From IMG/VR virus record IMGVR_UViG_3300037847_005281, positions 5,080-37,757 of that record: a DNA stretch of 32,678 bases. One strand, 5' to 3'. This stretch comes from a virus. Made by a program: the position numbers and the translations under genes. The first letter of the stretch is position 1. Each line of letters starts with the position of its first letter. A model generated the notes under the pieces. It saw only the letters and a program-made list of their open reading frames with translations, ran no database searches and was not told where the DNA came from. Below are positions 1 to 6,759 of this stretch, one piece after another.

Positions 1-1
1 A

Positions 2-145
2 ATGACAATAATATCAGGATTAGGATTGTTAGGATGCGGAATGGTCGTGACAATAGTGTTTTGGGTTATATTATCTAAAGCATTTGAATATGAAAGAAAA
101 CAATTAGATGAACGAAGTGTACAAAAAATTAGACGAGAAGATTAA
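2..145 (+). CDS. small single-pass membrane protein, unknown
   Basis: A 47-residue reading frame opens with ATG at base 2. Residues 2-25 are hydrophobic and would make one transmembrane segment; the remainder is charged (Glu, Arg, Lys). Its last 38 bases overlap the start of the next gene in another frame, the tight packing normal for this genome. A start upstream of the window cannot be excluded. I do not recognise the family. Confidence 0.5.
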   Translation: MTIISGLGLLGCGMVVTIVFWVILSKAFEYERKQLDERSVQKIRRED

Positions 146-416
146 AGAACTAAACTCTACTAGAGTATTTAAGAAAGTCACTCCTAAAGGTGATTTGTCT
201 TGGTATGTAAAGTGGGCGTCAAGTTTTTTAATTTTGATGGCAGTAGTTTATAGAAGTATAGGATTACACGAATATGATATGTGGTTCAGTATCTTTGGAA
301 CTGCCGGATGGTTCTGGGTAGGTATGCTTTGGCACGATAGAGCATTAATATTATTAAATGGCACATTGACTACTTTATTAGCAATGGGATTAGTTAAACT
401 ATATTTTGGTGTGTGA
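108..416 (+). CDS. small multi-pass membrane protein, paralogue of the one at 21835
   Basis: This 102-aa protein has about 30 charged N-terminal residues followed by two or three hydrophobic segments. The segment from about residue 33 on matches the 76-aa protein at 21835-22065: both have V-K-[WY]-[AV]-S near the first helix, then GL, then G-[TA]-AGW-x-[WY]-VG, then a W-(K/H)-[DE]-[RK]-A-[IL] turn before the last helix. The two are therefore paralogous copies of one small membrane domain placed in different operons. The stop overlaps the SufE start (TGATG), suggesting translational coupling. Function is unknown. Confidence 0.7.
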   Translation: MNEVYKKLDEKIKELNSTRVFKKVTPKGDLSWYVKWASSFLILMAVVYRSIGLHEYDMWFSIFGTAGWFWVGMLWHDRALILLNGTLTTLLAMGLVKLYFGV

Positions 417-811
417 TGAAGATAGAAGAATGGGCAGAAAACCTAAGTATGATGGGCGACGGTACTGAACGCCTTACTTACCTGGTTGAACTAGCAAGAA
501 ATAAGACTACTTTGCCTTACGAACTTAGAAGTGATGATAGACTTATAGGTGGTTGTTTAAGTAAAATATGGGTAGAAGTAGGTGTAGTAGATGAGCAAGT
601 GCAAGTATATTATGATAGTGATGCAATGATTACTAAAGGTATTACTAGTATTGTTTGTGATTGCTTTTCAAATCAAAGTATTGCAGATGCAAAGAAAATA
701 ACAGAAGAAGATTTTCAAAAGTTAGGAATACAACAATTAATAACTCCTCAAAGACGAAATGGATTGAGTAGTCTAATAGGGACAATTATATCTAAAATAC
801 AGAGGTTATAA
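416..811 (+). CDS. sufE: SufE-like cysteine desulfurase sulfur acceptor
   Basis: SufE accepts persulfide sulfur from the desulfurase SufS and passes it to the SufBCD scaffold for Fe-S cluster assembly in the cytoplasm. The 131-aa product covers the family from the N-terminal helix (ERLTYLVELARNK) through the catalytic loop GGCLSKIW, with the acceptor cysteine at about residue 47, to the C-terminal LITPQRRNGLSSLI segment that matches the family's L-x-P-x-R-x-NG pattern. The ATG at 416 is preferred to the in-frame GTG at 413, since it gives a TGATG overlap with the gene before. No SufS is in the window, so the protein presumably works with the host desulfurase. It could support the Fe-S proteins encoded here (ferredoxin at 4348, radical SAM protein at 23223); that link is inference. 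Confidence 0.88.
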   Translation: MKIEEWAENLSMMGDGTERLTYLVELARNKTTLPYELRSDDRLIGGCLSKIWVEVGVVDEQVQVYYDSDAMITKGITSIVCDCFSNQSIADAKKITEEDFQKLGIQQLITPQRRNGLSSLIGTIISKIQRL

Positions 812-814
812 ATA
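807..814 (+). promoter_or_regulatory. T4-like late promoter box, possibly leaderless
   Basis: The octamer TATAAATA overlaps the sufE stop codon. In T4, transcription begins about 6-7 bases after the box, which here would fall on the def start codon at 820-823. It may be a chance match in A+T-rich DNA, or it may give a leaderless def message. Confidence 0.35.
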
Positions 815-819
815 GACTT

Positions 820-1344
820 ATGATGAAATATGAACTTATACCAGAAGATGACAAAAGACTAAGAACTATAGTCCACAATAAACATAAAATAACAAAAAAT
901 ACAGAAGACCTAGTTTATAATATGATTATGGTTATGAAAAAGCACGATGGTATTGGATTGGCGGCACCACAACTTGGTGTAATGGAAAGAATATTTGTTA
1001 TAGGACACGAAAGTACAGGTTATGTTGTATGTATAAATCCAAGTTGGGAAAGAACACAAACTGCAAAATTAGAATTGTTTCAAGAAGGTTGTTTAAGTTT
1101 TCCTCACTTAGAAATGCAAGTAGAAAGATTTAATGAAGTACATTGTACATTTACTAATCTAAAAGGCGAAACAGATACTAGATTATTCACAGGAGTTTGG
1201 GCACAAGCAGTACAACACGAAACAGACCATTTAGATGGTATGACTTTTGACAAAAGAGTTAAAACAAGTGTATGGCAAAAAGCGAATGCATTACGTAGAG
1301 AAAAAATAAAGAATCTACAGGCTCATACTCAGAATGACAATTAA
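820..1344 (+). CDS. def: peptide deformylase
   Basis: Peptide deformylase removes the formyl group from the N-terminal methionine of new proteins at the ribosome exit. All three family motifs are present in this 174-aa protein: GIGLAAPQ from residue 44, EGCLS from residue 89 (metal-ligand Cys91) and HETDH at 133-137 (metal ligands His133 and His137, catalytic Glu134). Length is close to the bacterial enzyme (about 170 aa), with no long C-terminal extension. Two adjacent ATGs (820, 823) could start it; the Shine-Dalgarno (AGAGG at 801) is distant. The 3' end overlaps the next gene by 11 bases. Phage deformylases are known from marine myoviruses. Here it belongs with IF-3, bS21, tmRNA and ClpX in a set acting on protein synthesis. 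Confidence 0.95.
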   Translation: MMKYELIPEDDKRLRTIVHNKHKITKNTEDLVYNMIMVMKKHDGIGLAAPQLGVMERIFVIGHESTGYVVCINPSWERTQTAKLELFQEGCLSFPHLEMQVERFNEVHCTFTNLKGETDTRLFTGVWAQAVQHETDHLDGMTFDKRVKTSVWQKANALRREKIKNLQAHTQNDN

Positions 1345-2233
1345 TCTCAAAGAATACACTTTACTTAGTTTAGGCGATAGTTTTACTTTCGGTCAAGGAA
1401 CTGTTCCACCTCATAATAAAGAAGATCCAATAAATGGACATCTTCATAATTTTAGAGGTAGAAAAACTTGGGTAGAGAATTGTAATAATAATTGCTATAC
1501 TCATTTTCTATCAAAATATTTTAAAAAGACAGTAAATCTTGGTAGTCCAGGAATATCAAATGACTGGTTATATCATATTATGAGAAGATATGTAGATTTA
1601 AATCCCAATGAAAATATATTTGTTTTATTCAGTATAGGAGATCCTCAGAGAGGTTCTTATTTTGATTATGATAAAAGAATGAAAACATATAGGTCACAAT
1701 CTTTTGGATATAATTTTGGACCATTTAATGATAACAGAAAATTTTTAGATGACTATTATACTATTATTAAAAACGATATAACTTTACACTATGATTATTT
1801 TTTATTTAAAAGAAAATTACAAGATTATTTTTATCTAAAAAAATTAAAAAATTTTGTTTTTAGTGCATACGATATAACAGATTATAGATTAAGAAAACAC
1901 AGACACAGATATAAATTTGGAGATGGTATAGGGTTTGTAGCAAGTGAATATATAGGAAGTATCACAGGTGATTTTGAATCATATATGGACAACATCGATA
2001 ATGATATCACAATTATAAACTATCTGAATTTGAAAAAGTTAAGAGCAAAAACAGGATGTAACACAATAGAAGAATACTTAAACAAAAAAGCACTAGAAAA
2101 AGGTATAGACAAAAGACCAAAAGATAGAGTACATTTATCACCATACTTAGATGATGAAGGTAGGCCAGACGGTCATTATTCAAGAGAATCGCACATAGAA
2201 CTAGCAAAATTATTAGAAAACTACGTAGTTTAA
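1334..2233 (+). CDS. SGNH/GDSL-hydrolase-like protein
   Basis: The 299-aa protein begins with LLSLGDSFTFGQGT, matching block I of SGNH hydrolases (nucleophile Ser in GDS). NLGSPGISND near residue 75 resembles block II (conserved Gly). The C-terminus holds DGHYSRESH, consistent with the D-x-x-H catalytic pair of block V. The middle is rich in Tyr, Lys and Asp and is not recognised. Known family members hydrolyse esters of lipids or polysaccharides; the substrate here is unknown. It overlaps def by 11 bases and ends the first operon. The fold call is moderately secure and enzymatic activity is inferred. Confidence 0.6.
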   Translation: MTINLKEYTLLSLGDSFTFGQGTVPPHNKEDPINGHLHNFRGRKTWVENCNNNCYTHFLSKYFKKTVNLGSPGISNDWLYHIMRRYVDLNPNENIFVLFSIGDPQRGSYFDYDKRMKTYRSQSFGYNFGPFNDNRKFLDDYYTIIKNDITLHYDYFLFKRKLQDYFYLKKLKNFVFSAYDITDYRLRKHRHRYKFGDGIGFVASEYIGSITGDFESYMDNIDNDITIINYLNLKKLRAKTGCNTIEEYLNKKALEKGIDKRPKDRVHLSPYLDDEGRPDGHYSRESHIELAKLLENYVV

Positions 2234-2256
2234 CTCACAAACTAGTAAACAATACA

Positions 2257-2264
2257 CATAAATA
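2257..2264 (+). promoter_or_regulatory. T4-like late promoter box
   Basis: CATAAATA lies 42 bases before the next start codon in a gene-free gap. It is followed by a small hairpin (AGGGA/TCCCT, 6-base loop) and then the AAAGGAG ribosome site. Position and spacing fit a late promoter for the small gene at 2299. Confidence 0.55.
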
Positions 2265-2298
2265 TTAGAGGGAAACAACTCCCTGAAAGGAGAATACT

Positions 2299-2460
2299 AT
2301 GATTAAATGGATTAAAGACAGAAGTAAAGAAAGAACAACTTGGGACGGTGCAGTATGTATCGCCTTAGGTCTTATGATTTTATTTATGGCACCATTGGCA
2401 AAAATAGCGGCAGGATTGGCTATCGCTTGGGGAGCCTGGACTATCTGGAAATCAGAGTAA
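2299..2460 (+). CDS. small two-helix membrane protein
   Basis: A 53-aa product with a basic N-terminus (MIKWIKDRSKERTTW) and two hydrophobic stretches (about residues 17-30 and 33-48) separated by a lysine. A strong ribosome site (AAAGGAG, 8 bases from ATG) and a preceding late promoter box support expression. I do not recognise the family; a small phage membrane protein is all that can be said. Confidence 0.7.
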   Translation: MIKWIKDRSKERTTWDGAVCIALGLMILFMAPLAKIAAGLAIAWGAWTIWKSE

Positions 2461-2488
2461 ACACTAACTAAGGGATAATGGCACCCTG

Positions 2489-2692
2489 ATGACTGACGAA
2501 TTCAGGAAAGAAGCATACAGACTCTTTTGGCTCGTAAAGGGCCATTTAGGGTGTCATATTTGGAGCGAAGAAGAAATAATCAAAATGCACGATTCATATT
2601 TTAGAAGATTATGGAATAATGAATCAGGGTGTTTAGATATTTACGAAGAAGGATTTGAAGAAGCATACGAGGCCCTAATTGGAAAAGAATGA
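2489..2692 (+). CDS. hypothetical protein, 67 aa
   Basis: An acidic soluble protein (many Glu) with aromatic residues and two cysteines. It is the first of five closely packed or overlapping small genes (2489-3569), a run typical of phage early or accessory regions. The start lies 28 bases after the previous stop. No family recognised. Confidence 0.55.
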   Translation: MTDEFRKEAYRLFWLVKGHLGCHIWSEEEIIKMHDSYFRRLWNNESGCLDIYEEGFEEAYEALIGKE

Positions 2693-2936
2693 TAAAACAC
2701 CAAGACTTATATTGCTATCAGAATTTTTAGACCAAAGCAAACGCAAAGAAAAAGAAATAGCATATTACGAAAGAGAACTAAAAGCAATCGAAGAAAAACT
2801 CTACTGGCTACGTAGAGAAAAAGACCTTACAGAAACAATAATCAAAATCATCTCAGAAGAAAAAGTATTAGATATCAGAGAAGAAATGGAGAAGAAAATG
2901 ATACAGGATAATGGTGGCCAAAATGACGAAACCTAA
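2679..2936 (+). CDS. predicted coiled-coil protein, TTG start
   Basis: The 85-aa product is dominated by Lys, Glu and Leu in heptad-like spacing between about residues 18 and 72, suggesting one long coiled-coil helix. There is no ATG near the N-terminus; TTG at 2679 is the likely start, overlapping the end of the upstream gene by 14 bases. Its own 3' end overlaps the next gene. Function unknown. Confidence 0.55.
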   Translation: MEKNDKTPRLILLSEFLDQSKRKEKEIAYYERELKAIEEKLYWLRREKDLTETIIKIISEEKVLDIREEMEKKMIQDNGGQNDET

Positions 2937-3150
2937 TACGACATTTAAGTTATCAATACGTGATGTAGAAATCATTGAACACGCACTACGAGCCAAAGCA
3001 GGACGTAGGGGAATGGCTATAGCACAAGGCGAAACTTCTCCACAATTAAAACAAGAAATGATTGAGATACAAGAAGTGTTAGGTAGATTACACGCACAAA
3101 AAAACTTTTATGCAAAATTTAAAGATGGGAGTCCTTATGTCAGTGGGTAA
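2923..3150 (+). CDS. hypothetical protein, about 75 aa
   Basis: The frame has ATGs at 2911 and 2923; the second gives MTKPNTTFKLSIRDVEI. The protein is helical and mixed-charge, with a GRRGMAIAQG turn near its middle. It overlaps both neighbours, consistent with translational coupling. No family recognised. Confidence 0.55.
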   Translation: MTKPNTTFKLSIRDVEIIEHALRAKAGRRGMAIAQGETSPQLKQEMIEIQEVLGRLHAQKNFYAKFKDGSPYVSG

Positions 3151-3322
3151 TATTTTTAAGATTTTTAAGAAAGAAGAAAAGCAAGAAGAAAAGAAAGAAA
3201 TTAAAAAGAAGTTTAATCACAGACAAAGAATAGATGGTGATAAACTTACTGATAAAGAAAAGATGGATAAAGGTTTCAATGGAAAAACCTATACTATAAA
3301 TGGAATTGAATATGACTTCTAG
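3137..3322 (+). CDS. small highly charged protein, 61 aa
   Basis: I chose the ATG at 3137 (MSVGNIFKIFKKEEK) over 3110 because GGGAG lies just upstream of it. The N-terminal half is almost entirely Lys and Glu; the C-terminal half ends in KTYTINGIEYDF. It overlaps the previous and the following genes. Unknown function. Confidence 0.5.
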   Translation: MSVGNIFKIFKKEEKQEEKKEIKKKFNHRQRIDGDKLTDKEKMDKGFNGKTYTINGIEYDF

Positions 3323-3569
3323 CATAACAAATCATAATCTTAATATGATTATACAACAAGAACGTTTACACGAATATTATATAAATAAACAGAGGACAAT
3401 AGAGTACCACAATAAAATCAAACAAGTTTCAAACGATGCCTTAAAGGCATACAATGAAAGACAAGATAGAGTACAGGAGGCTCTACTTGAAATCTACGAT
3501 AGGAATGGAAAATTTGTAAATAAAATATCGCAGATACCCGACGGAAAATCAATAGACATTTTGATTTGA
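3300..3569 (+). CDS. hypothetical protein, 85-89 aa
   Basis: A soluble, mostly helical protein rich in Asn, Gln and Glu; possible starts are ATG at 3300 or 3312. It closes the run of small overlapping genes. Its stop codon lies within the sigma70 promoter that drives the next gene. No family recognised. Confidence 0.55.
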   Translation: MELNMTSSITNHNLNMIIQQERLHEYYINKQRTIEYHNKIKQVSNDALKAYNERQDRVQEALLEIYDRNGKFVNKISQIPDGKSIDILI

Positions 3570-3594
3570 CTTCAAATACAACCTATGCTATAAT
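3566..3594 (+). promoter_or_regulatory. sigma70 promoter, near-consensus
   Basis: TTGACT at 3566-3571 and TATAAT at 3589-3594 are separated by 17 bp. Transcription would begin near 3601, about 40 bases before the exported protein at 3640. Host-type promoters in T4-like phages usually mark early genes. Confidence 0.85.
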
Positions 3595-3639
3595 CAACAA
3601 TTCACTTGGTACTTTAAACAAGTGATAAAGGAGGACTTT

Positions 3640-3987
3640 ATGAAAAAAATAAGCATAATCGGACTGCTAGTAGCAGTCTTCTTTTCTGGTGCCGTAGTGG
3701 CAGAAGAAACAAACGATATCTCTTGGGCATTAACTCTTGAGAGACAAACAGAAGCCAATGCAAACACTGGCGAACTAATGGGAACTAAATCATTGGCAGG
3801 AATTGATATTTCAGCAGGTGGGTTATGGGACATTGACAAATCAGGTCAAGATTTTATTGCTCTGAACAAAACAATGTTGAACTTTAGTCATTCATTATCT
3901 GACCAAGCAACTTTGTATATAAAGAATGACTTTGATACAGAATTTGTCAGAACTGAGTCAACTGTAGGATTAAAAATTACATTTTAA
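3640..3987 (+). CDS. exported protein, outer-membrane/beta-strand type
   Basis: The ATG at 3640 follows a strong ribosome site (AAGGAGG, 7 bases upstream) and gives a 115-aa product. Residues 1-22 form a signal peptide (MKK, hydrophobic core, AVVAEE cleavage region). The mature part alternates polar and nonpolar residues and ends in phenylalanine (VGLKITF), as outer-membrane beta proteins do, but it is far too short for a full porin. An early promoter directly upstream suggests action soon after infection; alteration of the envelope or superinfection exclusion is a possibility only. No specific family recognised. Confidence 0.7.
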   Translation: MKKISIIGLLVAVFFSGAVVAEETNDISWALTLERQTEANANTGELMGTKSLAGIDISAGGLWDIDKSGQDFIALNKTMLNFSHSLSDQATLYIKNDFDTEFVRTESTVGLKITF

Positions 3988-3991
3988 TTTG

Positions 3992-4020
3992 TTGACAAAC
4001 ACGTTGCTATAGTGTATAAA
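3992..4020 (+). promoter_or_regulatory. sigma70 promoter of the tmRNA
   Basis: TTGACA at 3992-3997 and TATAAA at 4015-4020 are 17 bp apart. The -10 hexamer is also the first six bases of a late box (TATAAATA, 4015-4022), so one site could serve both host and phage-modified polymerase with almost the same start point near 4028. Confidence 0.8.
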
Positions 4021-4022
4021 TA
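4015..4022 (+). promoter_or_regulatory. T4-like late promoter box overlapping a sigma70 -10
   Basis: A perfect TATAAATA is superimposed on the sigma70 -10 element of the tmRNA gene. The overlap would allow tmRNA synthesis throughout infection. Confidence 0.55.
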
Positions 4023-4027
4023 TAGTA

Positions 4028-4310
4028 TGTTAACGTTGAAGCAACGTAGACATATACTGGACCTGGGGGCAGTACCCAGCGGCTCCACCAAAATACATTG
4101 AGTCATAGAGGTTGTAGAAGGCTTGACTATTGTTATTTAAACTCAGTGCGTTTCGGCGGGGCCGAACTAGGATCGACAGGTATGAAAGCGAAGTGGAGTT
4201 ATCCGTGGTGACCTACGTTATTCGGTCAAAAACTATAAATGCAAACGATAATTTTGCAAATGAAGATTTAGCCTTAGCGGCTTAATCATTCGGGGTTGGC
4301 AACTGACCTG
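4028..4310 (+). ncRNA. ssrA: two-piece (permuted) tmRNA
   Basis: tmRNA frees stalled ribosomes and adds a degradation tag. The gene has the alphaproteobacterial permuted order. The acceptor piece comes first and ends in CGGCTCCACCA at 4080-4090. The intervening segment is about 4091-4157. The coding piece starts with GGGGCCG at 4158. GGGGCCG pairs with CGGCTCC as a 7-bp acceptor stem with a G-U at the third pair, the alanine identity element. A T-arm (CTGGG/CCCAG) precedes the acceptor strand. The tag frame begins at GCA 4241 and stops at TAA 4283-4285, encoding ANDNFANEDLALAA (AANDNFANEDLALAA with the charged Ala). This resembles alphaproteobacterial tags and ends in the LAA signal read by ClpXP. 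Outer ends are approximate. It has its own promoter, and a ClpX gene lies about 9 kb away. Confidence 0.93.
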
Positions 4311-4337
4311 GCAACAGAACTAGTTGCACTTTTATTT
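4311..4337 (+). terminator. hairpin with T-rich tail after tmRNA
   Basis: GCAAC (4311-4315) and GTTGC (4323-4327) form a 5-bp stem with a 7-base loop, followed by ACTTTTATTT. It is a modest intrinsic terminator or processing hairpin ahead of the ferredoxin gene, whose message may come from read-through. Confidence 0.45.
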
Positions 4338-4347
4338 CGGGTGATTG

Positions 4348-4686
4348 ATGACATATGTAGTAACACAGGATTGTATCAAATGTAAATACACAGATTGTGT
4401 TGAGGTATGTCCCGTAGATTGTTTCTACGAAGGTGATAATATGCTTGTTATCAATCCAGATGAATGCATCGATTGTGGAGTATGTGAACCAGAATGTCCA
4501 GCAGATGCAATCATTCCTGATACTTCCCCAAAATTCACACAAAGACTTTACGATATCAATAAGAAATGGTCAGAAGAATGGCCTGTAATTACTGAACAAA
4601 AAGACCCACTACCAAATGCAGATGCAATGAATCCATCAAAAGGATATGCGGAAAGTAAAGAAAATTTACTAGACGAATATGATTAA
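4348..4686 (+). CDS. fdxA: 7Fe (3Fe-4S/4Fe-4S) ferredoxin, FdxA type
   Basis: A soluble electron carrier of 112 aa beginning [17 protein letters not shown]. It shows the FdxA pattern: Cys9, Cys17 and neighbours with CPVDC form one cluster site, and [12 protein letters not shown] forms the second. The C-terminal extension (about residues 60-112) is typical of bacterial FdxA. The ATG at 4348 is preferred to the TTG one codon earlier. Its stop overlaps the next gene by 8 bases, and an unknown protein, a 2OG-Fe(II) oxygenase and a methyltransferase follow in one tight operon. Phage ferredoxins are known from marine viruses. The partner is unknown; the radical SAM protein at 23223 and nearby oxygenases are candidates by inference. 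Confidence 0.93.
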   Translation: MTYVVTQDCIKCKYTDCVEVCPVDCFYEGDNMLVINPDECIDCGVCEPECPADAIIPDTSPKFTQRLYDINKKWSEEWPVITEQKDPLPNADAMNPSKGYAESKENLLDEYD

Positions 4687-5455
4687 GCAGAAGTACATAG
4701 GTCTTAGTTGGGGCAGAGAATATAGTAGTCTTCCACTAGAAGGTTGGGTTAACTTTCTTACTTTGACTAAACAAGCAGATGATGTTTCTAAAACTAAAAC
4801 TTTTGTATATAAAGCACCAATTAGTACAGTAGTTAATGATTTATTAAGAACTAGTGATTATGATAATTACGTGTCATTTGAACTGCAAAAACAAGTAGAC
4901 AAACTTTTCAGAAAATCAGATATAGTAAAAAGCAATGAAGTAGGTGCTGACCGTAGTGTTAAAATCAATGCATTTGATTTTATACTTGAAACTTTCAGAG
5001 CAGGATATCCAATATTAGATCCTCTTTGTTTTCATTATTTTGGAAACAGTAATTTTGCATTACATCCAGGATATACTAGATTATTATTTGGTAATGTTTA
5101 CAAAGAAGATGTTGATTGTATAATATTTGATTATACAAATGGAAAAGTACAAGATGATTTTAAACATATAAATATCATCACACCAGATGAAACATTTATT
5201 GATGTTAAAGAAAAAAGATATTTGTTTGGGCATACGGGCATAGATAATAGTCCAAGACAAATTCATAAATTATCTGGTAATAAAGATGGAGTAATGTATA
5301 GAGAACTTTTAGGTAAAAATCCAATACCTGATGAACTAGCAGATCCTAGATTATATAATCCTCCAAGAACGTATAAAAAAGAAAAAGAAGTTGTGACAGT
5401 AGACGGTAGAAAAGTACTAGAAAGAAATAAAGGTAGTTGGGAGTTAACACTATGA
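4679..5455 (+). CDS. unknown protein with HPG-x-TRL motif (copy 1)
   Basis: A 258-aa soluble protein of unknown function. Around residues 120-152 it has [13 protein letters not shown] followed by [10 protein letters not shown]. The protein at 9391-10278 has the matching FNIHPGRTRL followed by KTDVILFKP. Both precede a lipid- or sugar-modifying type gene. The shared pattern HPG-x-TRL, then 8-12 residues, then an acidic/hydrophobic strand suggests a common catalytic or binding core. No known family is recognised. The gene overlaps ferredoxin upstream and the oxygenase downstream, so all are probably co-translated. Confidence 0.75.
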   Translation: MIKQKYIGLSWGREYSSLPLEGWVNFLTLTKQADDVSKTKTFVYKAPISTVVNDLLRTSDYDNYVSFELQKQVDKLFRKSDIVKSNEVGADRSVKINAFDFILETFRAGYPILDPLCFHYFGNSNFALHPGYTRLLFGNVYKEDVDCIIFDYTNGKVQDDFKHINIITPDETFIDVKEKRYLFGHTGIDNSPRQIHKLSGNKDGVMYRELLGKNPIPDELADPRLYNPPRTYKKEKEVVTVDGRKVLERNKGSWELTL

Positions 5456-5997
5456 ATTTTGAAAAGAAAGACTTTGGATATCCTGTCTGGACAGTAGATG
5501 AGGTATTCTTAGAAGGTAAGTTGGCAGACGAAATTTTAAAACAATCAGAACATTTACCATATGTACCAATGGCTGGTATGAGAACTGATAAGACTGGAAA
5601 ACGAATTTGGATGAACCATTATGACTATCCTGCATTTAAAGAAGTATGTATATTTTTTGATAGCAATTATGTTAAACAAAAATTTAGTGATGAATGTGGA
5701 AAAGACTTTACTAAATTAGGTACAAGAATTGAACTTTGTAAAGATGCTAAAGGAAGTTGGTTACATAATCATTTTGACGATAAAGCAAAACTATTTACAT
5801 TACAAATATATCTATCAGATACAGATACAAGTACAAGTTTTATGAAAACAAATACACCTGCTAAAAAGAACTCAGGTTGGTTTTTCGCTAATACAGGAAC
5901 AGAATTGCACGGACTAAAACCACTGTTAAATGATAGAGTTAGTATTATCGTAAATTATGTTGATGAAACTTGGAGAGATAGGTCAGTAATCGTATAA
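5452..5997 (+). CDS. 2OG-Fe(II) oxygenase family protein
   Basis: These enzymes use Fe(II), O2 and 2-oxoglutarate to hydroxylate a substrate. The 181-aa product, starting at ATG 5452 rather than an in-frame TTG at 5437, contains the double-stranded beta-helix signature: H-x-D in LHNHFDDK, a distal histidine in GTELHGLKP and an arginine eight residues later in DRVSIIVNYV that would bind 2-oxoglutarate. Such proteins are common in T4-like marine phages, but their substrates are mostly unknown. It lies between the HPG-motif protein and an FkbM methyltransferase, suggesting modification of a sugar or peptide (inference). Confidence 0.8.
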   Translation: MNFEKKDFGYPVWTVDEVFLEGKLADEILKQSEHLPYVPMAGMRTDKTGKRIWMNHYDYPAFKEVCIFFDSNYVKQKFSDECGKDFTKLGTRIELCKDAKGSWLHNHFDDKAKLFTLQIYLSDTDTSTSFMKTNTPAKKNSGWFFANTGTELHGLKPLLNDRVSIIVNYVDETWRDRSVIV

Positions 5998-6716
5998 TGT
6001 ATAAAGATAGCAATCAACGAACAAAAGATTACTTAGATACTTTTAATCAAGATAAAGTTATACAAAATTTGGTTGGAACGGATAGCCCGGTAATATTTGA
6101 TATTGGCGCAAATATAGGACAAACAATAGAGAAACTAAAGAAAGTTTGGCCTAAGTCTACAATACATAGTTTCGAACCTTTACCAGACGCATATGAAAAA
6201 CTCACGTTTTGGTCAGACTTTTGGAAATCAGTACATACTTATAATATAGCACTTGGTTCAAAAGACGGAACACAAGAGTTTAATGTAAGCAAACATCAAC
6301 CAATGTTAAGCAGTTTCTATGAACTTAATGAAAATAGCAGAGATAGTATTGCAGTAAACAGACCAGAACCTGGTCATAAAGATTTCTTAGAATCTAGTAA
6401 AATACAAGTAAATGTAAGAACTTTAGATAGTTTCACAAAAGAACACAATATACAACATATAGATATAATCAAAATGGATGCTCAAGGAGCCGAACCAGAG
6501 ATATTAGAGAACGGTATAGATTCGCTTAAAAATACAAGAATTATACTAACTGAACTTAATTTCTATGACTTGTACAAGAAAAGTTGTTCTTTCTATGATT
6601 TAGAAAAAACCCTGATTCCCTTGGGTTTCGAACTTTTTGATATTGCTCACGTTAGCAAAAACCCTATGAATGGTCGTACAGATTGGGTAGAAGTAATTTA
6701 TTTCAAAAAAAATTAA
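5997..6716 (+). CDS. FkbM-family SAM-dependent methyltransferase
   Basis: The 239-aa protein has the class I methyltransferase motif I IFDIGANIGQT, the acidic ribose-binding strand HSFEP and the FkbM-typical IDIIKMDAQGAEPEIL segment. Family members methylate hydroxyl groups of sugars or natural products. It starts at the TAATG junction with the oxygenase and is the last gene before a long noncoding stretch. A role in modifying phage or host glycans is plausible but not shown by the sequence. Confidence 0.88.
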   Translation: MYKDSNQRTKDYLDTFNQDKVIQNLVGTDSPVIFDIGANIGQTIEKLKKVWPKSTIHSFEPLPDAYEKLTFWSDFWKSVHTYNIALGSKDGTQEFNVSKHQPMLSSFYELNENSRDSIAVNRPEPGHKDFLESSKIQVNVRTLDSFTKEHNIQHIDIIKMDAQGAEPEILENGIDSLKNTRIILTELNFYDLYKKSCSFYDLEKTLIPLGFELFDIAHVSKNPMNGRTDWVEVIYFKKN

Positions 6717-6724
6717 AAAAGGTG

Positions 6725-6753
6725 TTGACAAACCGAATCAAATTTGCTATATT
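6725..6753 (+). promoter_or_regulatory. sigma70 promoter of the orphan structured RNA
   Basis: TTGACA at 6725-6730 and TATATT at 6748-6753 are spaced by 17 bp. The predicted start near 6760 is exactly the first base of the RNA's closing helix. Confidence 0.85.
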
Positions 6754-6759
6754 AGTAAC

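Noticed and set aside
2013-2207. Minus-strand open frame of 64 codons inside the SGNH-like gene
   Set aside because: Hydrophobic low-complexity translation opposite a well-supported gene; no ribosome site; typical shadow of A+T-rich coding DNA.
4282-4542. Minus-strand frame over tmRNA end and ferredoxin
   Set aside because: Overlaps two well-identified features and has no family signal.
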